Assembly: GCA_027858795.1 (NCBI GenBank)
Contig: JAQICF010000021.1
Coordinates: forward strand, 1-18,864
DNA length: 18,864 bases
DNA from: Candidatus Delongbacteria bacterium
GTDB taxonomy: Bacteria; Delongbacteria; UBA4055
Reading direction: 5' to 3'
In this document: positions 1-5,910 of the stretch, in pieces
How positions within the stretch are numbered: the stretch's first letter is position 1
Layout of the letters: each line of letters opens with the position of its first letter
Program-made: the position numbers and the translations under genes
The notes under the pieces: generated by a model
What the model was told of the DNA's origin: nothing
Databases searched by the model: none
The model's input: the letters and a program-made list of their open reading frames with translations, nothing else

Positions 1-135
1 AATACCACCGATTATCGCAGTTCCCGAAACACCTGTATCACCATTATTTTCAGGATTAGATGGAGTAGTTTCCTCATCTTGAGCAAACGCTAAACTTAAC
101 ATCAATGTTAAGAGCACTATTAAGATTTTTTTCAT
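1..135 (-). CDS. Small exported protein, N-terminal part (cut by window edge)
   Basis: An open frame starts at the ATG at 135-133 and runs off the left edge, giving 45 visible residues. A perfect GGAGGT ribosome site lies at 141-146, six bases before the start. The protein begins with a classical signal peptide (MKKILIVLLTLMLSLAFA, then QDEE), with a likely signal peptidase I cut after AFA. There is no lipobox cysteine. The mature start is acidic and rich in Asn, Thr, Pro and Gly, like a linker or low-complexity surface segment, and then turns into Gly-Thr-Ala-Ile-Ile-Gly-Gly. I do not recognise a family from this fragment. It has its own promoter at 270-298, so it is probably not solely dependent on readthrough from the kinase gene upstream. 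Confidence 0.8.
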   Translation of the reverse strand, partial: MKKILIVLLTLMLSLAFAQDEETTPSNPENNGDTGVSGTAIIGGI

Positions 136-200
136 AATTTACCTCCGTAATTTCGATACACTTTAAACTTCTTTTTCCGTAGTTCTCTGTTAATTAATCG

Positions 201-237
201 TTACTTAGGATTTTGTTTTATTCATAATTCTAAGTAA
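201..237 (-). promoter_or_regulatory. Stem-loop in the leader of the exported-protein gene
   Basis: TTACTTAG at 201-208 and CTAAGTAA at 230-237 form a perfect 8-bp inverted repeat with a 21-base loop; a further CG pair fits with a one-base bulge. It lies in the roughly 120-base 5' leader between the predicted promoter (270-298) and the ribosome site (141-146). There is no T tract on the leftward strand, so it is not a standard intrinsic terminator. It could be a leader structure, a protein-binding site or a weak terminator for the kinase gene. Confidence 0.4.
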
Positions 238-269
238 CCGACTAACATCAAGACCTTATTATTGGTATT

Positions 270-298
270 AAGATAAAGTTAAAATTAACATTTGTCAA
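270..298 (-). promoter_or_regulatory. Promoter of the exported-protein gene
   Basis: On the minus strand there is a perfect -35 TTGACA (293-298), a 17-base spacer and a -10 TATCTT (270-275). The same -10 hexamer and spacer length recur in front of the AOR operon. The spacer holds the dyad GTTAA-AA-TTAAC (278-289), a possible operator. The predicted start of transcription is near 263. Confidence 0.65.
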
Positions 299-313
299 TA
301 TTTTTAGACTTGT

Positions 314-1978
314 TTAGGTATGATTTTGAGGTAATTCTATTATAAATTTCGATCCTTTTCCTAACTCACTTTCTACTGATATGTCTCCCTTATTAAGCTG
401 CATAAACTCTTTACTTAAGATAAGTCCCAAACCGGTACCTTTCTCATTTGCAGTTCCATCTGTACTTAATCTACTACCTACATTGAATATGTTTTCAATG
501 TTTTCAGGAGCAATCCCCATACCTGTATCCTGTACAATCAATAGTACCATATCATCAACTTCTTTACTATAGAATTTGATCTCGCCATCAGGATAAGTAA
601 ATTTAATCGCATTTGATAATATATTTCTTATGACTGTATCCAATAGATTGATATCCGCATAAACTTTTAAGTTAGCATCGATTAAATTATCTACTTTTAT
701 ACTCTTATTATTTATACTAAAGTTTAATACATCAATATTTTGATTAATAATATCATTAAGGTCTATAATCTCTAGGTTCACTTCAATTTGACCCGATTGA
801 GTTTTTGCCCACTCAAATAGGTTATTCATAAGTTTTGTAACTCTTGTAGAGGAATCGTAGATCATCTTCACATATCTTTTTCTTTTTTCTTCATCAAGAG
901 TATCATAATAACTGTTTATCATTTCAGAAGTTGTTTGAATTGCAGAAAAGGGATTTAGAAGGTCGTGATGAATTATCCTAAAAAGCTTATCCTTTGTTTC
1001 ATTTATTTTTGATAATTCTTCATTTTTCAACCTGAAGATCTCAGTTTCTTTCTCTTTTTTGTCTGATTCGTACTTAGTTTGCATCTCTATCAATTTCTGA
1101 TTCGAATCTTCAGAAATTATTTTATCCTGTAACTCAGAATGTTTTTTAAAGTACTCTAAAGCTTTTTTAAAAGAATTTTGTTTTTCATATACTCTAGAAA
1201 TGACATGAAAGAAGTGTAAAAGATGATTTTTTGAGTCTATCAATGTGGCAATTGAAACTCCATCTCTGGCTTTTTCCAATGCTTGATTAAATTTGCCTGC
1301 TTCCAAATAATGTGTACTTAGATTACTTAAAGCGGTAGCAACACCTTTCTTATCATCCAGAGTTTTGCTTATATTATAAGATTGCTCATAAGATTTTAGA
1401 GATCTTTCTATATCTCCAAGTTTTTTGTACACAATACCTATGTTGTTCAATGCTCTCGATATTGCAGGTTTATTGTTTAAGTCTTTATCAATTTTTAAAG
1501 ATCTTAAAAAATAGTCTAAAGCTCTTTTTGGGTCTTCTAAACTATTGTATATTAGACCAATGTTGTTATATGATGTAGATATACTGGCAAAATCATCAGT
1601 CTGCTTTTTCAGCTCCAATGATCTATTGTAGTATTCTAATGCTTTTCTATAATTTTTTATTCTGAATAGGACAATCCCTACATTATTCAACGCAAATGAC
1701 ATACCTTTATTATCGTTCGATCTCTCAGCTTCTTTTAATGATCTAAGAAAATACATTTGCGCAGTGTCATAATCACAAATATGGAAATATGCCTTCCCAA
1801 GTATATTATCAACTTCTATCTTACCCTTGATATAATCAGACCTTTCAGATAATTCTAAGATCTCTTTGGCATATTCAACAGTTTTATAAAATGTTTTTGA
1901 TATAACATTATCCTGGGAACTCTTTTTTAATTCCTCGATCAATTGATCAATTTTATTTATATCTAATTCCTTTGTCAT
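314..1978 (-). CDS. Soluble TPR-containing sensor histidine kinase
   Basis: This is a 554-residue cytoplasmic histidine kinase with no signal peptide or membrane segment. About six 40-residue TPR-type repeats fill residues 55-285, with recurring N-N-I/V-G, A-L-x-Y and S-L motifs. A charged coiled coil follows at about 290-335. The dimerisation box has HDLLNP with the phosphate-accepting His at about 338. The ATPase domain shows the N box (NILSNAIKF, about 452-458), DTGMG (484-488) and GTGLG (514-518), so it looks catalytically complete. There is no receiver or DNA-binding domain, so an unlinked response regulator is expected. A TTG at 2014 would add 12 residues, but I chose the ATG at 1978-1976. 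No clear ribosome site precedes it. The TPRs presumably sense a protein or peptide; that is inferred from the fold. Confidence 0.9.
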   Translation of the reverse strand: MTKELDINKIDQLIEELKKSSQDNVISKTFYKTVEYAKEILELSERSDYIKGKIEVDNILGKAYFHICDYDTAQMYFLRSLKEAERSNDNKGMSFALNNVGIVLFRIKNYRKALEYYNRSLELKKQTDDFASISTSYNNIGLIYNSLEDPKRALDYFLRSLKIDKDLNNKPAISRALNNIGIVYKKLGDIERSLKSYEQSYNISKTLDDKKGVATALSNLSTHYLEAGKFNQALEKARDGVSIATLIDSKNHLLHFFHVISRVYEKQNSFKKALEYFKKHSELQDKIISEDSNQKLIEMQTKYESDKKEKETEIFRLKNEELSKINETKDKLFRIIHHDLLNPFSAIQTTSEMINSYYDTLDEEKRKRYVKMIYDSSTRVTKLMNNLFEWAKTQSGQIEVNLEIIDLNDIINQNIDVLNFSINNKSIKVDNLIDANLKVYADINLLDTVIRNILSNAIKFTYPDGEIKFYSKEVDDMVLLIVQDTGMGIAPENIENIFNVGSRLSTDGTANEKGTGLGLILSKEFMQLNKGDISVESELGKGSKFIIELPQNHT

Positions 1979-2131
1979 ATCTATAAATATACACTTCACG
2001 TGTATTAAAAACAAATGTATCTTATCATATTTATAGTTTCATAAGATATACATTAATGCCGGAAGTTTCTATTTAAAAGTATCGAAACTATTTATTTGAC
2101 AATAATGATAAAGGGAATTACCTTCAATCTG
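1979..2131. promoter_or_regulatory. Divergent promoter region between kinase and MATE genes
   Basis: This gap serves both outward-reading genes. Rightward, TTGACA (2096-2101), 17 bases and TACCTT (2119-2124) place the transcription start at about the MATE ATG. Leftward, a weaker TTGTTT (2009-2014), 17 bases and TATATT (1986-1991) place the start at about the kinase ATG. Inverted repeats are TATCTTAT/ATAAGATA (2018-2025/2041-2048), AGTTTC/GAAACT (2064-2069/2084-2089) and ATACAC/GTGTAT (1989-1994/2000-2005). Any of these could be operators; in AT-rich DNA some will be chance. Confidence 0.45.
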
Positions 2132-3577
2132 ATGAAAAAGATAGATATTAAACATAATGACCTTACAACCGGTAGCATTTGGAATAATTTACTTAAACTT
2201 TCAATTCCTATTATGTTGGCAAATCTATTGCAGACATTTTACAATCTTACTGACACATTTTGGTTAGGTAAATTAACAAATGGAAAGGATATGGTGGCGG
2301 TAGTAGGAATGTCTTTTCCACTTATTTTCTTTATTTCCTCTTTCGGAATAGGTTTTTCTATTGCAGGAACTTCATTAAGTTCTCAGTACAAAGGTGCAGG
2401 TCAAATTGATCAGATTAAAAAGATATTCGCACAATATATAATTTTATTATTTACTTTTAGTATAATCTTCTTATTTGGAAGTATCTATCTTATTGATGAA
2501 ATACTTTCGTTAATAAACACTCCTGAGCACATTATGAGTGATGCATCACTCTATCTATCCTATATTCTACCGGGAATGATCTTTATGTTCATTGGAATGC
2601 TATATCAGAGTTTTTCACATGGTTTTGGGGACACAATTTCTCCCATGAAAATACAACTCGTTTCAGTTGGATTGAATGTTTTACTTGACCCGGTCTTAAT
2701 TTTCGGAATAGGATTTATTCCATCAATGGGAGTCCGTGGAGCTGCAATTGCGACTCTTTTCTCCAGATTTGTGGCTGCGATCCTGGCAATTATTTTTATT
2801 TTTAGAAGACTTCATCAGATAGTTCCAAAATTCAGAGATATCAAACCAGATAAAGAAGTAATGAAAACTATAATAAAAGTTAGTCTTCCATCTTCAATAG
2901 GTATGTCAATGACAAGTTTTGGCTTTGTTTTCTTACAGGGATTTGTTAATTCATATGACACCGTTATAATGTCTGCCCATACTATCGGTAACAGAGTAAC
3001 AAGTTTGTTTATGATGCCTGCAATGGGCTTAAGTCAAGCATTAGCATCAGTGGTAGGTCAATGTCTTGGTGCAAAAAAGATTGATCGAGCTAAGAAAAGT
3101 ATTAAGGCAACGTTTATAGCAATTACCGCATTTTTAACACCTATATACATTGTCATCTTTATTTTCGGTGGATATTTTATTCAATTTTTTGTTAATGACC
3201 CTGATGTTATATCGAAAGGGATCAGGATGTTTAAGATCTTGAGTGTTGCATCCTTTTCTTTCAGTATAATTCATATCTACATGGGTATATTCAATGGTTC
3301 TGGTTATACAAAATATACGATGATGTTCAATACTGCCCGTTTGTGGTTATTCAGAATACCTCTTGTTTATATTTTGTCCGGAAGATTTTTAGATTACTCT
3401 ATTTTCGCAGCTGATAATTTTTTACGAACTTCATTAGAATATTTAGCATTACCTTTGAAAGAGCATCCATGGGAAGCACTTTGGTGGTCAATGGTCATCA
3501 GTAATTTCATTACCCTTTTCATAGCAATATTGCTCTACAAAAGAGGAAAATGGGAAAAAGGAACTATACACAAATAA
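2132..3577 (+). CDS. MATE-family multidrug/metabolite efflux transporter
   Basis: This 481-residue polytopic membrane protein has about 12 hydrophobic segments in two halves, as usual for MATE exporters, which couple efflux of organic cations or drugs to Na+ or H+. The start of the mature fold, PIMLANLLQTFYNLTDTFWLG, and the second-half segments near FNGSGYTKY are typical of the family (MatE twice). The ATG at 2132 is chosen because the family N-terminus (MKKIDIKHNDLTTGS, then helix 1) fits there. Upstream in-frame TTG (2096) and ATG (2105) overlap the promoter hexamer. There is no good ribosome site at 2132, and the predicted transcription start lies at the ATG, so the mRNA may be leaderless. 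A hydrophilic loop near residues 410-445, before the last helix, is somewhat longer than usual. The substrate cannot be told. Confidence 0.92.
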   Translation: MKKIDIKHNDLTTGSIWNNLLKLSIPIMLANLLQTFYNLTDTFWLGKLTNGKDMVAVVGMSFPLIFFISSFGIGFSIAGTSLSSQYKGAGQIDQIKKIFAQYIILLFTFSIIFLFGSIYLIDEILSLINTPEHIMSDASLYLSYILPGMIFMFIGMLYQSFSHGFGDTISPMKIQLVSVGLNVLLDPVLIFGIGFIPSMGVRGAAIATLFSRFVAAILAIIFIFRRLHQIVPKFRDIKPDKEVMKTIIKVSLPSSIGMSMTSFGFVFLQGFVNSYDTVIMSAHTIGNRVTSLFMMPAMGLSQALASVVGQCLGAKKIDRAKKSIKATFIAITAFLTPIYIVIFIFGGYFIQFFVNDPDVISKGIRMFKILSVASFSFSIIHIYMGIFNGSGYTKYTMMFNTARLWLFRIPLVYILSGRFLDYSIFAADNFLRTSLEYLALPLKEHPWEALWWSMVISNFITLFIAILLYKRGKWEKGTIHK

Positions 3578-3607
3578 AAGAAGGTAAGAGACTATCTTAC
3601 CTTCTTT
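3577..3607. terminator. Bidirectional intrinsic terminator
   Basis: A perfect 13-bp stem (arms 3577-3589 and 3595-3607) with a 5-base loop lies between two converging genes. On the minus strand it is followed by a T-rich stretch (TTTTATTT), so it ends the AOR operon well. On the plus strand the T tract is only three bases, so it ends the MATE gene less strongly. Confidence 0.85.
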
Positions 3608-3628
3608 GCAATTCATATTCATATCAAT

Positions 3629-4690
3629 TTATTTAGAACCTTCATCTGTTTTATCAAGCCAGAAAATTGCCTGACTTTTAGTTGTCATATCTTTTTCAGC
3701 TAAATTAAGATATTTTTTTGCATCATTACATTGACCTAATTTACACAGAGCAATACCTTTTTCCAGATTAGCAGATGCTAAATTTTTCTTCTTAGTACTC
3801 TTGATTGCCATATCAGCGTATTTAATTGCAGTTTTATGCTGGTCAATTGAGTTATAAGCTTGAGCTAATCTGACACATAAAAGATCAAAAGATTTATAAC
3901 CTTCACCATATTTAATGCCATTCTTGAAGTATGTTATTGCTTCGATTGTCAGATCTTTCTTTGTTTTACCCTTTGGTGGCTTAAGCTCCATAATCGTAGC
4001 ACCAATTGCATCATGCAGCTTAGGATCTTCAGGAGTATGCTTTAGAGCTTTTTTGAAATATTCCAATGCTTTATGTTTGTTATATAGCTTATTTAAGTAT
4101 ACAATGCCTGCAAGATAATACGCCTTCGCAGGTTTATAATATGCAGCCATGTCTTTGTAGTATTTTACTGCTGTTGATGGTTTAGAATTTTTTACTGACG
4201 AAGCTCTTTTATAAAGAAGTTTACCCTTCTCATCTGCATCATTAACAAGAGAAAGCCACTTGTCGACTTCACCATCCCTTCCAAGATATATTAAGACATC
4301 TGCTATTTGATAATTTACTTTTTGGAAGTCAGATTTTATCTTTGTTACTTCCATAAATTTAGCCAAAGCCTCAGCATATTTTTTATCCTTTTTTAAGGCA
4401 ATTCCTTCATTGAAAACAGCTAGATGTTTTGATTTCGCACCTTGTTCACACTCTTGTACTTTTTTCTTTAATTGACTTGCTTCTTCCCATATTTCAGTAT
4501 AATCAGCATACAGCTGGTCATATTGGTCTTTAGTGATGTCAGGTTTAGACATATTAGCTTTAACATCATTAAATTTACTAAGTTTTACTTCGTATTCTTT
4601 CTTAAGTGATTCACAGTTATTACCTTCTCCATTCAATGAAGAGCTAATAAATATCATTATCGCAAATATTATTAAAGCATGCTTTTTCAT
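3629..4690 (-). CDS. Exported TPR-repeat protein
   Basis: This 353-residue protein begins with a signal peptide (MKKHALIIFAIMIFISSS), followed by an unclear cut site and no lipobox, so it is probably periplasmic. A charged helical, coiled-coil-like segment spans residues 27-85. From about 90 to 340 there are degenerate TPR units (A-L-A-K-F, A-L-E-Y-F-K-K-A, A-I-K-Y-A, A-K-K-Y-L-N-L-A). Such proteins usually scaffold complexes in the envelope. An AGGG ribosome site stands five bases before the ATG. It follows the thiF-like gene by only 31 bases with no terminator between, so it is probably the last cistron of the AOR operon. Why an exported scaffold would travel with a cytoplasmic oxidoreductase is unclear; co-transcription may be incidental. 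Confidence 0.85.
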   Translation of the reverse strand: MKKHALIIFAIMIFISSSLNGEGNNCESLKKEYEVKLSKFNDVKANMSKPDITKDQYDQLYADYTEIWEEASQLKKKVQECEQGAKSKHLAVFNEGIALKKDKKYAEALAKFMEVTKIKSDFQKVNYQIADVLIYLGRDGEVDKWLSLVNDADEKGKLLYKRASSVKNSKPSTAVKYYKDMAAYYKPAKAYYLAGIVYLNKLYNKHKALEYFKKALKHTPEDPKLHDAIGATIMELKPPKGKTKKDLTIEAITYFKNGIKYGEGYKSFDLLCVRLAQAYNSIDQHKTAIKYADMAIKSTKKKNLASANLEKGIALCKLGQCNDAKKYLNLAEKDMTTKSQAIFWLDKTDEGSK

Positions 4691-4721
4691 AAATTCCCTA
4701 TCCTCTTTCTTTCACCTTCGA

Positions 4722-5327
4722 CTATTTCTTACTTAGTTTATCCATCAAAAGTTCGATTGCTGTGGTTGCTTGCATGTTTGCAACTATAGAAACTCTAGCT
4801 GAACACAAACCTTCCTTTTCAGATGAACTGCCATCACCGCAGAAGTAAAGAGAACCTATTTTCTTTACAACTAATCTATCAATTTTTCCTATCCCACCAA
4901 GTCCATTTCCGCTAATAATAGGCCTCTTCGGATATACCGTGCTCCATTCCTCGATCAACCATTGCTTAGACTCTGCTTTATCAAAGGCTTCGATCAGAAT
5001 ATCCACCTTTGAAAACACATGACAAATATCATGTTTTTCTAATTTTTTGTCAACTACTTTTATTGAACATTGAGGATTAATTTGCAAAAGTTTTTCCTCT
5101 AAAGCCTTCACCTTCTTTTTCCCGACATCATCACTAAAAAAATATTGTCTATTCAAATTAGAACTTTCAACAATATCATGATCAGCGATAACAAGACTTC
5201 CTATCCCTGCTCTAACTAGCGCAACTGCAGCATTGGAGCCCAATCCTCCACAACCTGCAATGCCCACAGTTGACCTGGACAGTACCTCTGTCATTCCCGG
5301 AACGTTCTTCGAAAAAATATTATTCAT
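4722..5327 (-). CDS. ThiF/MoeB/HesA-family sulfur-carrier adenylyltransferase (short form)
   Basis: This 201-residue E1-like enzyme has the nucleotide-binding loop GCGGLGSN (residues 25-32), acidic DHD at 49-51, the NLNRQ motif (57-61) with the conserved Arg, Lys at 70-72 and Asp at about 116. Family members activate the C-terminal Gly-Gly of ThiS, MoaD or a relative by adenylation, ready for sulfur transfer. It has the length of the short ThiF forms and lacks the paired CxxC zinc motifs of full MoeB/ThiF proteins. Cys163 and Cys175 are the only cysteines in its last third. The likely partner is the sulfur carrier two genes upstream. The AAGG ribosome site overlaps the ppnP stop codon (TAAGG), so translation is probably coupled. 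Neighbours favour pterin-cofactor synthesis for the AOR over thiamine synthesis, but sequence alone does not exclude thiamine. Confidence 0.88.
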   Translation of the reverse strand: MNNIFSKNVPGMTEVLSRSTVGIAGCGGLGSNAAVALVRAGIGSLVIADHDIVESSNLNRQYFFSDDVGKKKVKALEEKLLQINPQCSIKVVDKKLEKHDICHVFSKVDILIEAFDKAESKQWLIEEWSTVYPKRPIISGNGLGGIGKIDRLVVKKIGSLYFCGDGSSSEKEGLCSARVSIVANMQATTAIELLMDKLSKK

Positions 5328-5335
5328 TGATCGCC

Positions 5336-5617
5336 TTATCTATAAAGACAAATATATGAAGTGTTAGATTCAACCTTAACTTTAAATTTCATATTTGCTT
5401 CAACAATAAAAGTTTCATTTGGACCGAATTCTTTCCAATCATCTTCATTTGGCAATTGAACTACCAATTTCCCACTTACAACTGTCATAAATTCTTTCTT
5501 GCTGGTTCCAAATTCATAATCTCCTGGAGCCATAACGCCTATAGTGGCAGGTCCTTCATGTGTTTCATATGCAATAGATTTAACTTTCCCATCAAAGTAT
5601 TCATTTGTATTGAACAT
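5336..5617 (-). CDS. ppnP: Pyrimidine/purine nucleoside phosphorylase PpnP
   Basis: This 93-residue single-domain cupin matches PpnP (formerly the DUF1255/YaiE family) along its whole length. It has the family N-terminus [11 protein letters not shown], the [10 protein letters not shown] strand, [13 protein letters not shown], and a C-terminal TSYICLYR. The family splits many nucleosides with phosphate into base and ribose-1-phosphate. The gene lies between the sulfur carrier and its adenylyltransferase. Its ATG directly abuts the carrier's stop codon (TAGATG), and its ribosome site GGAGGA is inside the carrier's last two codons. Such spacing implies obligate co-expression. The link between nucleoside phosphorolysis and pterin cofactor or AOR chemistry is not known to me. 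Confidence 0.93.
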   Translation of the reverse strand: MFNTNEYFDGKVKSIAYETHEGPATIGVMAPGDYEFGTSKKEFMTVVSGKLVVQLPNEDDWKEFGPNETFIVEANMKFKVKVESNTSYICLYR

Positions 5618-5857
5618 CTATCCTCCACTCATCAAATGGATTACCTTAACATCTGAATTCTCAGGTACTAAGAACGATCCATATTGATCTTTTTTTACTA
5701 TTTTGCCATCAACTTTTACTATCACCATTGGAAATGTGTACTTCATGATCTGTAAAAGTTCGGTAACAGTTAAATTCTCATTCCATTCAACTGTAATATC
5801 ATTGACTTTTATTTTGTTTCCACCTTTCATAATATCGTTAACGGTAATTTTATTCAT
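5618..5857 (-). CDS. MoaD/ThiS-like sulfur-carrier protein
   Basis: This 79-residue ubiquitin-like (beta-grasp) protein ends in HLMSGG. The terminal Gly-Gly is the hallmark of sulfur carriers that are adenylated and then thiocarboxylated. The core from residue 14 (NKIKVNDITVEW, LTVTELL, the FPMVIVKVDGKIV strand, VPENSDVKVIHL) is a complete ThiS/MoaD-type fold. The first 13 residues are extra and repeat the first strand: NKITVNDI (2-9) resembles NKIKVNDI (14-21). The ATG at 5857 has an AGGA about 11 bases upstream; a start at Met10 has no ribosome site. The carrier sits directly downstream of the AOR gene, as is common for tungsten or molybdenum enzymes of this family, so a role in the pterin dithiolene is the best inference. 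Confidence 0.87.
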   Translation of the reverse strand: MNKITVNDIMKGGNKIKVNDITVEWNENLTVTELLQIMKYTFPMVIVKVDGKIVKKDQYGSFLVPENSDVKVIHLMSGG

Positions 5858-5874
5858 GTTATTTTAATTCCTAA

Positions 5875-5904
5875 TATGGTAGGTACGAATTCGCACCTAC
5901 CATA
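5875..5904 (-). repeat. Intercistronic hairpin (GTAG-foot palindrome) between AOR and carrier genes
   Basis: Arms TATGGTAGGT (5875-5884) and ACCTACCATA (5895-5904) are perfect, and the middle holds CGAATTCG. In the leftward transcript the one non-Watson-Crick position is G-U, giving a continuous 13-bp stem with an AAUU loop. No T tract follows. The hairpin lies just before the carrier's ribosome site, so it may act in mRNA processing, stability or partial termination. The GTAG...CTAC feet match other palindromes in this window. Confidence 0.75.
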
Positions 5905-5910
5905 CAAATT

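Noticed and set aside
1979..2014. Twelve-residue N-terminal extension of the kinase from a TTG
   Set aside because: The ATG at 1978 gives a better N-terminus (MTKELDINK), and the extension is just translation of AT-rich promoter DNA.
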